From NCBI GenBank assembly GCA_947589235.1, contig CANQAX010000003.1, forward strand, positions 1 through 64,000: a DNA stretch of 64,000 nt, given 5' to 3'. Under the pieces are notes generated by a model, which was not told the DNA's origin, did no database searches, and worked only from the letters and a program-made list of their open reading frames with translations. This document shows, piece after piece, positions 42,986 to 52,225 of the stretch. This stretch comes from an uncultured Clostridia bacterium (GTDB taxonomy: Bacteria > Bacillota > Clostridia > Christensenellales > Borkfalkiaceae). The translations under genes and the position numbers were made by a program. Position 1 is the stretch's first letter; the number at the start of each line of letters is the position of its first letter.

Positions 42986-44443
42986 ATGAAAGCAACGGCA
43001 AAGAACAGAAAGGGACTGTTGGCACTCGGCGTGGCGGCGGTCATTGCGATGGGGGGGGGTGCGCTCGCAGCTCCGCTCACGGCAAGGGCATATACGGTAG
43101 ATGACGTACCGACGCTCGACGATCCCATCACGCCCGAATCCCGCGGCGTCATGGATCATCAGGGCTGGCGCACCGAGGGCGGCGTTGTCGACCCGTATTT
43201 CGAGGACACGACTTCCGTTGTCCCGAGGTCGCAGTATGGCGGACCTTGGTCGTTCACGCATCAGGATGAACTTTCGGGCAGCGTCGAAGAGTATTCCTCC
43301 TTCGAGTATGTGACCATCGAGGGTGAGACGCCCGAAGGCATGCGCAGAATGGGCGGCGTCGGCGACAAGATCACGACGGGTCTCGAGATCACCATCAACG
43401 GCGACAACAAGGACACCCTCTCGAACTCGCTCACCTATTCGCAGATCGACGACATGCTCTGGGGTCCCTACACGACCACGGACGCCTACTACTTCACGAT
43501 GTGGGTGAAGCCCGAGCAGGATATGTGGTTCGACGTCGGCATTTCGTTCAGCAACGAGGACGGTCACGCGCAGGTCTATTGGGACATGGGCAGAAGGTTT
43601 AAGGCGCCCGCGGGCGAATGGACGCAGATCGGCGTCGATGAAGACGGCAACTATCTTCCCTTCCGCGCCAAGGTGACGACCGACCAGTGGAAGCGCGGCA
43701 CGGGTTCCGACCCCACCCAGCAGAACAGCAACTGCGTCCTTGCTCCCGATGAGACGAAGGGCGATACGCAGCTCGGCAAGTGGTACAGGGATGCTTGGAG
43801 CGGAAGCTGGGCTTGCCTCCGCATCTATGCCTATGACGGCTCCTGCTACACCGAAGCCGACGGACACGGCACTCCCGCCGCGACCGACGGCTTGTCCGTG
43901 GGCGATTCCTATATCGTGACGGGCGGCAACTGGTGGTGCACGAGCGAGCCCGCGGCAGTCGCGACCGTCGCCGTCTCCGATATCACGCTCGACAAGACGA
44001 CTGCCTCCGTCAAGGTGGGCGAAGAGGTCCAGCTCACCGCGACCGTCACCCCCGACAATGCGACCGATTCCTCCATCTACTGGTACGCCGAGGATGAGAC
44101 CGTCGTCTCCGTCGACACGACCGGCAAGGTGACCGGGCTCAAGGTCGGCACGACGACCGTCTACGCCGAGGCGAACGACGGCAACGGCGCCATCGCCGAG
44201 TGCACGATCACCGTCACCGCGGCTGACAGCGGCACGACGCCCGGCGGCTCGACCGAAGATCCCGGCACGACGCCCGGCGGCTCGACCGAAGATCCCGGCA
44301 CGACCGAAAATCCTCCCGCAGACGAGCCGAAGGATGAGGACAAGGGCGGCTGCGGCAGCACCATCCTCGGGATCGGCGGCGCAGGGCTCCTTCTGATCGC
44401 GGCGACCGCAGTCATCGTCTCGGTGAAGCGGAGGAAGGATTGA
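42986..44443 (+). CDS. Surface protein: signal peptide, uncharacterised carbohydrate-binding-like domain, Big_2 Ig-like domain, linker, C-terminal TM anchor
   Basis: VSDITLDKTTASVKVGEEVQLTATVTPDNATDSSIYWYAEDETVVSVDTTGKVTGLKVGTTTVYAEA is Big_2-like; C-terminus GGCGSTILGIGGAGLLLIAATAVIVSVKRRKD. Confidence 0.8.
   Translation: MKATAKNRKGLLALGVAAVIAMGGGALAAPLTARAYTVDDVPTLDDPITPESRGVMDHQGWRTEGGVVDPYFEDTTSVVPRSQYGGPWSFTHQDELSGSVEEYSSFEYVTIEGETPEGMRRMGGVGDKITTGLEITINGDNKDTLSNSLTYSQIDDMLWGPYTTTDAYYFTMWVKPEQDMWFDVGISFSNEDGHAQVYWDMGRRFKAPAGEWTQIGVDEDGNYLPFRAKVTTDQWKRGTGSDPTQQNSNCVLAPDETKGDTQLGKWYRDAWSGSWACLRIYAYDGSCYTEADGHGTPAATDGLSVGDSYIVTGGNWWCTSEPAAVATVAVSDITLDKTTASVKVGEEVQLTATVTPDNATDSSIYWYAEDETVVSVDTTGKVTGLKVGTTTVYAEANDGNGAIAECTITVTAADSGTTPGGSTEDPGTTPGGSTEDPGTTENPPADEPKDEDKGGCGSTILGIGGAGLLLIAATAVIVSVKRRKD
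44224..44302 (+). repeat. 33-bp tandem repeat in linker (TTPGGSTEDPG)
   Basis: Two near-identical copies plus a partial third. Confidence 0.8.
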
Positions 44444-44453
44444 GGAGGCAATC

Positions 44454-45998
44454 ATGAGAGCGAAACGAATTGCCGCGCTCGCGCTGTGCGGGCTTCTCGC
44501 GGGGTCGTTGTGTGCGTGCGGCGGCGGGGGAGGGACCCTTCCCCCCGCAGGTGACGATACGCCCATCGATCAGGTCGACGATACCGACCGTTCGGGCTGG
44601 GTGCCCTTCGAGAAGAAGGAGTTCCCCGCCGGCACCAAGCTCCGCATCAAGTTCTTCAACGGCGGCTACGGCGACGCGTGGATCAAGGCGATGGAGACGA
44701 AGTTCGAGCAGGACTATCCGAACGTGGACGTCATCCTTACCGCTTCCAAGCAGGAGAACGACTTCACGCAGACCATCGCGACGACGCTCGAGGGCTCGCC
44801 CGACGACATCTATATCTGTCACAACATTCCCTATGAACGGCTCTCCGTGAGAAACCTCGTGATGAACCTCGACACGCTGTACAATTCGGTCGTGTATACG
44901 GACACCAAGGGGACGGAGACGACGGACGACGACACGCCCGTCAGGTTCGTGGACAGGATCGCTCCCTCGTCGCTCAACGTCGTGCGGTTCAACGGGCACT
45001 ACGTCGCCATTCCCGAAATTCAGGGCGCGGGCGGCATTGCCTACAACAAGACGCTGTTCGACGCGCAGGGCTGGGAAATCCCCGAGACGTATGAGGAGCT
45101 CGTCGCGCTGTGCGAGACCATCAAGAACGCAAATGTGCAAACGGATCAAGGCGTCGTCACGCCCTTCGTCTGGAGCGGCACGGTCGCCTACATGTGGGAC
45201 AGCTTCGTCTACGACATGTGGGTGCAGATCGCGGGCATCGATGAGTTCAATACCTTCATGAAGTACGAGAGCATGGACCTCTTCGATTCGGAGAAGTATC
45301 CCGCCCTCAAACAGGCATGGACGTATTGGTACAACCTCGTCGCGGCGCATCCCGAGTACTCCAATTCCGAGTCGATGGCGCTCGACTCCGTCGGCGCGAA
45401 CACCGCGTTCGCGGCGGGACAGGCGGCGATGATGCCCGCCTCCTGCTGGACGGCGAACGAGTGCGCCTCGATGGCGGAGCTCTTCGGCACCGAGATAGGT
45501 CTCATCCCGACCCCGTTCGTTCCCGAGGCGAAGAAGGACGAAAACGGCAACCCCATCCGCGTCGCCTACGACATGGCAGGCAAGGACTGCATGGTCATCG
45601 CCCAAAAGGGCGCCAACCGTCAGGTCGCCATCGAGTTCTTCAAGTGGATGGCGCTCGAGGAGAACGCCCGTCTCTTCCCCGAGAACACGAACGGCTTGCA
45701 CCTCGCGTTCAAGTACGACTTCGACTACCTCAAGGAGCATGAGACGCTCGCATGGGCAAAGGACACCGTCAAGCTCTTGAGCGAGGCGACGCGGTTCAAC
45801 CTGTACAGTTCGAGCCCGCTCGTCTACAACGCGGGGACGCCCTTGAGCCCTTATCCCGAGGGAAACATGTATCTTGAGGCTTGCGAGGACTACGGGAAGT
45901 CCGACCCCAAGACGCCCGACGGCGTGTTCGCGAGCCGCTGGGAGAAAATTCAGGCAGAATGGGAAACGATGTGTCTCGCCGCAGGCGTGACACCGTAA
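44454..45998 (+). CDS. Extracellular solute-binding lipoprotein (sugar ABC transporter)
   Basis: Lipobox LCAC; AGGIAYNKTLFDAQGWEIPETYEELVALCETI; paralog of 20503-22005. Confidence 0.9.
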   Translation: MRAKRIAALALCGLLAGSLCACGGGGGTLPPAGDDTPIDQVDDTDRSGWVPFEKKEFPAGTKLRIKFFNGGYGDAWIKAMETKFEQDYPNVDVILTASKQENDFTQTIATTLEGSPDDIYICHNIPYERLSVRNLVMNLDTLYNSVVYTDTKGTETTDDDTPVRFVDRIAPSSLNVVRFNGHYVAIPEIQGAGGIAYNKTLFDAQGWEIPETYEELVALCETIKNANVQTDQGVVTPFVWSGTVAYMWDSFVYDMWVQIAGIDEFNTFMKYESMDLFDSEKYPALKQAWTYWYNLVAAHPEYSNSESMALDSVGANTAFAAGQAAMMPASCWTANECASMAELFGTEIGLIPTPFVPEAKKDENGNPIRVAYDMAGKDCMVIAQKGANRQVAIEFFKWMALEENARLFPENTNGLHLAFKYDFDYLKEHETLAWAKDTVKLLSEATRFNLYSSSPLVYNAGTPLSPYPEGNMYLEACEDYGKSDPKTPDGVFASRWEKIQAEWETMCLAAGVTP

Positions 45999-46018
45999 GA
46001 CCCGAACCACGGTTTGTC

Positions 46019-46046
46019 CCGCCGGCGGGGGAGACCCCGCCGGCGG
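46019..46046 (+). promoter_or_regulatory. Intercistronic stem-loop between SBP and permease
   Basis: 12-bp perfect CCGCCGGCGGGG-GAGA-CCCCGCCGGCGG, no T-tract. Confidence 0.75.
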
Positions 46047-46071
46047 TAACCTTGTTTGAAGGAGGAAAAAA

Positions 46072-47115
46072 ATGGAAGTCACGACGGCTTCGGAGCTCTC
46101 CGAGCTCACCTCGGACGCCTCTGCACCCCCCGCGGAACTCGCGGTAGAGGGGACGGTGCGCGCTCCCTCCGAGGAACAGGAGAAGCGGAACCCGCTCAAA
46201 AAGCGGAAGATCACGAAGGGGAAGGTGATCGTCGCCATCTTCATCATTCTGATGTTGATCTACCCCCTGTTCCGCTTCGCCATTATGTGGGGATACATCA
46301 ACATCAAGGCGTTGTATGTCTCCTTCACGCGGTACGACCTTCTGACCGACAGCAACATCTTTGCGGGATTTTTGCAATATAAGCTGCTGTTCCGCCGCCT
46401 TGCGAGCGACGAATACACCAAGCACACGCTCATCACGTCGGCGCTCTACTTCGTCGTGACGTGCGGGATATCCTTGCCGCTCTCCGTCATCTTCTCGTAT
46501 TTCCTGTTCAAGAAGGTGCCCGCGGCGGGCGTCTACCGCGTCATCTTCTATCTCCCGTCCATTCTCCCCGTGGCGGTGCTCGCCCTCACCTTCCGCTATT
46601 CGTTCGGCTCGGAGGGGTACGTCGACCAGCTCCTGCACTCGCTCGGGTTCCAAAATCTCCCGCTGTGGTGGGGGGATTCCACCATCACGCCCATCATGGT
46701 ATTCGTCTACTGTATCTGGGCGGGACTGGGATTAAATATCGTGCTCTTCTCGGGCGCGATGTCCCGCGTGCCCAAGGAAATTCTCGAATACGACCAGCTC
46801 GAGGGCGTCGGCATGGCGCGCGAGCTGTTTCAGGTGATGCTCCCGTGCATCTGGCCCACCTTCGTCACGACCTTCATGCTCGGCATGACGTCCGTCCTCA
46901 CCGTCTACCTGCAGCCGTACTTTTTGATGGATTCGGCGACGACGACGCCCTTCAACACCTGTACCATTTCGCTGTACATCTTCAACAACTACGCAACGCC
47001 CGCGCAGGCGCCCTATCTTGCCGCCTTCGGTCTCTTCTGTTCGGCGGTGTTCGTTCCCATCGTCCTCGGCACCCGCGCGTTTTTGAACCGATTCTTCCGT
47101 GATGTGGGGTATTGA
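46072..47115 (+). CDS. Carbohydrate ABC transporter permease (MalF-type)
   Basis: EAA-like loop EILEYDQLEGVGMARELFQVMLPCIWP; multi-TM. Confidence 0.9.
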   Translation: MEVTTASELSELTSDASAPPAELAVEGTVRAPSEEQEKRNPLKKRKITKGKVIVAIFIILMLIYPLFRFAIMWGYINIKALYVSFTRYDLLTDSNIFAGFLQYKLLFRRLASDEYTKHTLITSALYFVVTCGISLPLSVIFSYFLFKKVPAAGVYRVIFYLPSILPVAVLALTFRYSFGSEGYVDQLLHSLGFQNLPLWWGDSTITPIMVFVYCIWAGLGLNIVLFSGAMSRVPKEILEYDQLEGVGMARELFQVMLPCIWPTFVTTFMLGMTSVLTVYLQPYFLMDSATTTPFNTCTISLYIFNNYATPAQAPYLAAFGLFCSAVFVPIVLGTRAFLNRFFRDVGY

Positions 47116-47117
47116 TC

Positions 47118-48032
47118 ATGAAAAAACGGTATAAGAGCAGAGCCATTACAAGCAAGGCACAGAAGATCGTGCTGTGGTGCGTGTTCGCGCTGTTTTTCGT
47201 GTACGCGCTCACCCTCATCTGGCCCTTCATCTGGATGTTCATCAACGCGGGCAAGCCGCAGGTGGAGTACTTCCGCGACAAGCTCGCCTTCCCGAGCACC
47301 TACAACTGGTCCAACTTCTACAACGCCATCGCCGGCGTCTCCGTCGTGGCGGGCTCGGGGGAGAAGGTCCATCAGGTGAAGATGATCGGCATGTTCGGGA
47401 ACAGCATCTATCTCACCCTCATCCTCACCGCGCTCGAGGTGTTCTTTTCGGCGTGCGCGGCGTACGTCGTCACCTACTATCGCTTCCCCGGCAGAAGGCT
47501 CATCTATGGCATCGTCGTGTTCACGATGGTCGTCCCGCTCGTTGGAACGCTGCCCGTGTCGTATGACTTCTTCGCCAAGACGGGGCTCCTCAACACGATA
47601 CCGGGCATGATCCTTCTCTGCGCCAACGGGCTCGGGTTTGCCTTCCTCATCCTGTTCGGCGGCTTCCAGAACCTCTCGTGGTCGTATGCGGAGGCTGCCG
47701 CCATCGACGGCGCGGGTCCGTTCCGCACCTTCTTCCTCGTCATGCTGCCCCTGATGCGCCCCGCGCTCGTCTCCATCTCCGTCGTCACGGCGATCAGCTT
47801 CTGGAACGACTACACGACGCCCGCCGTCTACTACCCCGATCACCCGACCCTCGCCTACGGCATCAACACCCTCCTCAACGACGTGCGCCGCGCCTCGTCG
47901 GGCGAATTCGGGAGCAATTACCCGCTCATGTATGCGTGTATCCTCGTCGCCGTCCTTCCCATCGTCATCTTCTTCGCCTGCTTCCAAAAGACAATTATGA
48001 ACAACATGGCAGTCGGAGGGCTCAAGGGATGA
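47118..48032 (+). CDS. Carbohydrate ABC transporter permease (MalG-type)
   Basis: SYAEAAAIDGAGPFRTFFLVMLPLMRP. Confidence 0.9.
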   Translation: MKKRYKSRAITSKAQKIVLWCVFALFFVYALTLIWPFIWMFINAGKPQVEYFRDKLAFPSTYNWSNFYNAIAGVSVVAGSGEKVHQVKMIGMFGNSIYLTLILTALEVFFSACAAYVVTYYRFPGRRLIYGIVVFTMVVPLVGTLPVSYDFFAKTGLLNTIPGMILLCANGLGFAFLILFGGFQNLSWSYAEAAAIDGAGPFRTFFLVMLPLMRPALVSISVVTAISFWNDYTTPAVYYPDHPTLAYGINTLLNDVRRASSGEFGSNYPLMYACILVAVLPIVIFFACFQKTIMNNMAVGGLKG

Positions 48033-49870
48033 AAGATCTTGTGCTTGTTCCCCGCCCCAAACGGGTGCGGGCGGGGGAGGGGACGCTCGCCGTTCCCTCT
48101 GGCGTGACGCCCGTCGGCTGCAGCCTGAAGGGGGAGAGCCTTTCCTTTGCGCTCGGTCCCCATCTCCGGGAAAACGGCGTGCCCGTCCTGTTCCGCGCGG
48201 CGGAGCTCGGGCACGAGGAATATGAGCTCAACATCTGCGAGAGCGGAGCGGAGATCGCCTTCGGCGACGATGCGGGCGCCTTCTACGCCCTCCTCACCCT
48301 GCGGCAGCTCCTCGACAGGGGGGAGGGGAAGCTCCCGTTCGCCGAAATTTCCGATGCGCCCGACTTCCCCGTCCGCGGGGTCATGGTCGATATCAGCCGC
48401 AACCGCATTCCGACCAATGAGACCATCTTCCGCCTCATCGACTGGGTCGCTTCCCTCAAGCTCAACCAGTTCCAGCTGTACATTGAGGGGAAATCGTACT
48501 ACTACCCGTCCCTCGGCGAATTTTACCGCGAGGGCGAACGGGATATCCTCACGGCGGAGGACGTCAAGGCAATCGACGCGTATTGTTGCGCGCGGTTCGT
48601 CGAGTTCGTCCCCAATCAAAACTGTTTCGGGCACATGTCCGAGTGGCTCGCGGAGGACAAGCTCCGCCCGCTTGCCGAGTGCCCGAACGGCTCCTTCCGC
48701 TACGGCGGGGTGACGACGCCCTCATCCACCCTCGCTCCCCTCGAGGAGGGGAGTTTGCGCCTCGTGCAGGCGCAGCTTTCCGACCTCCTTCCGCCCTTCT
48801 CCTCGGAGAAGGTCAACATCGGCGGCGACGAGCCGTTCGAGCTCGGCGAGGGCGTGAGCCGCGAAATTTGCGAGCGGGAGGGGAAGGCGAAGGTCTACCT
48901 CGACTTCATGGAAAAGATCTTCCGCACCGTGCGCGAAGGGGGAAGGCGCCCCATGATGTGGGGGGACGTCTTTAAGGAGTACAGCGCCGAATACGGCGAC
49001 CGCTTCCCCAAGGACGTCATTCTCCTCGAATGGGGGTACAGCGCGGACAGCTTCACCGAGGAGCTCTGCGAGATGTACCGCCGCACGGGGCTCGATTACT
49101 ATCTCTGCCCCGGGACGAGCCTCTGGAACACCGTCACGGGCAAGACGGACGTCATGCGCGCGAACGTGAAGTCGGCGGCGCGCCTCGGAAAAAAGTACGG
49201 CGCCGCGGGGATCCTTCTCACCGATTGGGGGGACGGCGGCACCTGCCAGCCCTTCGCCTGCGCCCTTCTGCCCTATGCCACGGGGGCGGCGTATGCGTGG
49301 AACTCCGCCTGCGAGCAGGACGGGGACATCGAGCGTTTTCTCGACTTCGCCGTCGGGGACGGGAGCGGCGCGTTTGCCTCCGTCCTCGCCGACCTCGGAC
49401 GGTACTACCTCTGCGCCGACCGCGACGACTTCAACGCGACGAAGATCTTCAAGACGCTCTACGTCCAACAGACGGACTGTATGAACGTCGACGAGGGGAA
49501 CTTCGAGCCGCTGTTCTGCAACCGCGACTTTGTCCGCCCGAGCGCCGCCGAGTGCGCAAGGACGCGCACCTTCTTGGAGGGCATTGAAGCCCGCCTGAAC
49601 GGCGTCGCGGCGAACGGGACGAACGAACTTCTCCTTCGGGAGACGCGCTGGGCGATAGGGTATCTCCGCCACGGGTGTATCCTCGGCGAGATCAAGGCGG
49701 ACGAGCGGCAAATTTCGCGCGCGGAGCTCGAAGTTCTCCTTCGGGACATCCTGCGCCTGAACGGGGAATACGAGGCAATCTGGAAGCTCCGCGCCCGTCG
49801 CACGGGGCTCGACAGAAGCATGATGCGCATGCGTGCCTTGGCGCGCAAATATGCAGCGATTTTGGGGTGA
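48029..49870 (+). CDS. GH20 family beta-N-acetylhexosaminidase-like, cytoplasmic
   Basis: RGVMVDISRNRIPTNETIFRLIDWVASLKLNQFQLYIEG; NIGGDEPFELG catalytic D-E; no signal peptide. Confidence 0.85.
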   Translation: MKDLVLVPRPKRVRAGEGTLAVPSGVTPVGCSLKGESLSFALGPHLRENGVPVLFRAAELGHEEYELNICESGAEIAFGDDAGAFYALLTLRQLLDRGEGKLPFAEISDAPDFPVRGVMVDISRNRIPTNETIFRLIDWVASLKLNQFQLYIEGKSYYYPSLGEFYREGERDILTAEDVKAIDAYCCARFVEFVPNQNCFGHMSEWLAEDKLRPLAECPNGSFRYGGVTTPSSTLAPLEEGSLRLVQAQLSDLLPPFSSEKVNIGGDEPFELGEGVSREICEREGKAKVYLDFMEKIFRTVREGGRRPMMWGDVFKEYSAEYGDRFPKDVILLEWGYSADSFTEELCEMYRRTGLDYYLCPGTSLWNTVTGKTDVMRANVKSAARLGKKYGAAGILLTDWGDGGTCQPFACALLPYATGAAYAWNSACEQDGDIERFLDFAVGDGSGAFASVLADLGRYYLCADRDDFNATKIFKTLYVQQTDCMNVDEGNFEPLFCNRDFVRPSAAECARTRTFLEGIEARLNGVAANGTNELLLRETRWAIGYLRHGCILGEIKADERQISRAELEVLLRDILRLNGEYEAIWKLRARRTGLDRSMMRMRALARKYAAILG

Positions 49871-49874
49871 AATC

Positions 49875-50684
49875 ATGACAAATCGGACGATTTTATTGCA
49901 AAACGGCGTCGGAATGCCGCAGCTCGGGCTCGGGACATGGCAGGTCCCCGATGCCGCCGCCGAACGGTCGGTGGAGCACGCGCTCCGCTTCGGCTACCGC
50001 CACATCGACACGGCGGTCGCGTACGAAAACGAGAGCGGCGTGGGCAGAGGACTGAAACGGAGCGGAGTGGGGCGCGGGGAAGTCTTTCTCACGAGCAAGA
50101 TCCTCGCGGAATGCAAGAACTACGGGGAGACCAAGCGCATGATCGACTGTTCTCTCCGCGCGCTCGGGACGGACTATCTCGACCTCATGCTCATCCATGC
50201 GCCCCGTCCTTGGGACGAGATGGGGGACGATAATGGGTATCGCTACGAGGAGGAGAACGCCGCGGTCTGGCGCGCGCTCGAGGAGGGGTACACCGCGGGC
50301 AAATTCCGCGCGATCGGGGTCTCCAACTTCGAGATCGACGACCTTCGGAGCCTCATGCGCCGATGCAGCATTCCGCCCATGGTCGATCAGGTCCGCGCCT
50401 ATGCAGGCGAGATCCCGTGGGAGCTTTTGGAGTTCTGCCGCACCAATCGCATTGCGGCGGAGGCGTATTCCCCGCTCGCGACGGGCGGGCTCCTCAAGCG
50501 CGGGGAACTCGCGGCGATTGCGGAAAAGTACGGCGTCGGCGTGCCGCAGCTGTGCATCGCCTACGTGATGCAGCTCGGCATGATCGCCATTCCAAAGGCG
50601 GTCTCTCCCGCCCACATCGAGGAGAACACCGAGCTCGGGTTTACGATCTCCGAGGACGACATGCGCGCCCTCGCCGCCCTTTGA
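49875..50684 (+). CDS. Aldo/keto reductase
   Basis: MPQLGLGTWQVPD, GYRHIDTAVAYENESGVGRGL, LMLIHAPRP, IGVSNFEIDDL. Confidence 0.92.
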   Translation: MTNRTILLQNGVGMPQLGLGTWQVPDAAAERSVEHALRFGYRHIDTAVAYENESGVGRGLKRSGVGRGEVFLTSKILAECKNYGETKRMIDCSLRALGTDYLDLMLIHAPRPWDEMGDDNGYRYEEENAAVWRALEEGYTAGKFRAIGVSNFEIDDLRSLMRRCSIPPMVDQVRAYAGEIPWELLEFCRTNRIAAEAYSPLATGGLLKRGELAAIAEKYGVGVPQLCIAYVMQLGMIAIPKAVSPAHIEENTELGFTISEDDMRALAAL

Positions 50685-50745
50685 CGGGTTTCGTTTTCCC
50701 TCGAATCTCTCATTGACGGTTTTCATTTTTTCCTCAAAAAAAGGG

Positions 50746-50774
50746 TTGACAACCCATATAAAATCAATTATAAT
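50746..50774 (+). promoter_or_regulatory. Strong sigma70-type promoter of small RNA A1
   Basis: TTGACA-17 nt-TATAAT. Confidence 0.8.
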
Positions 50775-50778
50775 GGGC

Positions 50779-50910
50779 GCATAAGTTAGCCAATTCCGCA
50801 ACTGCTTTGCAGAGGTCTGGAAGGCTATGAAGTAGCCGCTTCCTCTAAGCGGCGAGAGCAAACACAAAGAGGTTTGCAGCCATGGTTCAATAAACCGTGG
50901 CAATTTTTTT
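50779..50910 (+). ncRNA. Putative structured small RNA, copy A1
   Basis: Downstream of a consensus promoter; nested stems TAGCC..TTCC..CTGC ttt GCAG..GGAA GGCTA; ends in GCCATGGTT-AACCGTGGC plus T-tract; near-identical 5' half to 54058-54186. Confidence 0.72.
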
Positions 50911-51052
50911 ATTTCGGATATATTTTCTGAATTTTTCCTTTATCATATTTCGTCAAAGGTTTTGTATCCGAGATACATTTGGTCTCATAGATTTCCGACC
51001 GATTGATCCAAAGCTCCTATTGACGGTTTTCATTTTTTCCTCGGAAAAAGTC

Positions 51053-51081
51053 TTGACATTCGGTTTAAGGATTTGTATAAT
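51053..51081 (+). promoter_or_regulatory. Strong sigma70-type promoter of small RNA B
   Basis: TTGACA-17 nt-TATAAT; upstream ~30 bp shared with the A1 and A2 cassettes. Confidence 0.75.
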
Positions 51082-51086
51082 ATGCT

Positions 51087-51164
51087 GCGAGATGAGCATG
51101 AAGCGGAAGGCTTCTCCTCGGTGGCACTTACATTGATAAGTCGCTTACGAAGCTCATCTTTTTC
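51087..51164 (+). ncRNA. Putative structured small RNA B
   Basis: GATGAGC...GCTCATC closing stem followed by TTTTT, with internal hairpins GAAGC-ggaag-GCTTC and ACTTA-cattga-TAAGT. Confidence 0.6.
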
Positions 51165-51471
51165 TATTTCGTTTTGCTTTTATCGCGTACCAACTCTTTG
51201 CGCTTTGTTGTTGCAGGTGCTTCTTCCCTGCCGGCGATGACTGCTTTGTAGTAGTTGATCTTTTCTCGGACAGAAAAATAAACCTATCCGGTCTTTCCGT
51301 GTGCGAACATTCTTTTCTCCTTTTCTAACCGTCCGTTCTGCGGGCGGTTATTTTTTCAGAGGGCGGGCGTTTTTAGCGGCTTGAAAAAATCGTTTCCGTA
51401 TTTTCCGAACCCTTGAACGCCCGCCTGTGCCCATGCGAGGGGGTCTTCTTCCCAAAACCCCTCAATCGTTC

Positions 51472-51610
51472 ATTGATTTTTCTACCCAAATTTCTACCCA
51501 AAAAAGCGATTTTTTTGTGGAAAAAGGCAAAAAAGAGGCACCATATATTGTGTTTGACGTGGAAATCAATACAATATACAGTGCCATGGTTGAGGTGACG
51601 TGACTTGAAC
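51472..51610. repeat. Left attachment-site direct repeat (includes tRNA 3' end and terminator copy)
   Basis: ATTGATTTTTCTACCC...GTGCCATGGTTGAGGTGACGTGACTTGAAC matches 61226-61364. Confidence 0.93.
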
Positions 51611-51865
51611 CCGACCGAAATTCGCAAAAAAACCTGTTTTTTGGGGAATTTTGAGCTTTTTCTTCGGTTTTTCGCCTTACTACCCATTTCTGCCCCCATT
51701 TTTTTGGGGGCGGAATTTTGGTTTTTTCGGTGGAGATTTTCGGGGGATTTCTTGGGTTTTCGGCGGTTCTCGGCGGGGGAGTTCCGCGCGGATCCGCGCC
51801 GCCGCGGTCGCGTTTCCCGCTCCGGGAACCGATCCTTCCCATCTCCTTTGAAAAAACGGTACTGT

Positions 51866-52187
51866 GTCCCGCTTTGAGGGTAAGAGCGTAGCCTTACCCT
51901 CAAAGCGGGACCATGTAACCTTTTTTCCTTGTAGGATGATGTAAGGGCGTAGCCCTTCCTCATGCTTCGCACGTCTGGATTGACGTGCGATCCTCATGAT
52001 GACTGCCCCCGCGCTCTTGCGGGGGCACCTCATAACTCCGTACAATCACGGCGGCGCCGTTCTTGGCGCCGCACCATATCCCTCCCTACGATCAGGGCGG
52101 CGCCGCTCTTGGCGCCGCACCACTTCGCCCTTGTATGAATGACTGCGGCGCCCGCGCCGCACCGCACCACGCGCCCCCCGGGGCGCG
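51866..52187. repeat. Array of eight perfect hairpins
   Basis: Stems at 51866-51911 (19 bp), 51943-51957, 51967-51990, 52004-52027, 52051-52072, 52097-52118, 52145-52160, 52070-region successor at 52170-52187; several share loop GYTCTT. Confidence 0.85.
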
Positions 52188-52225
52188 CTATCTTTCAAAA
52201 TCATTCCTTTTTCCATGATTTTAGG

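Larger units (their letters stand above)
50909..51310 (-). pseudogene. Degraded, interrupted copy of the 151-aa protein encoded at 54184-54639
   Basis: C-terminal part ELWINRSEIYETKCISDTKPLTKYDKGKIQKIYPK* (50909-51019) and N-terminal part MFAHGKTG*VYFSVREKINYYKAVIAGREEAPATTKRK (ends 51310, in-frame TAG) separated by an RNA cassette. Confidence 0.8.

Noticed and set aside
49893-50903. 336-aa minus-strand ORF starting near small RNA A1
   Set aside because: Only the MKTVNER-like stretch is a real remnant of an element gene; the rest is antisense to the aldo/keto reductase.
51373-51972. 199-aa minus-strand ORF over the left att repeat
   Set aside because: Crosses the att repeat and hairpins; low-complexity Lys/Arg-rich translation.
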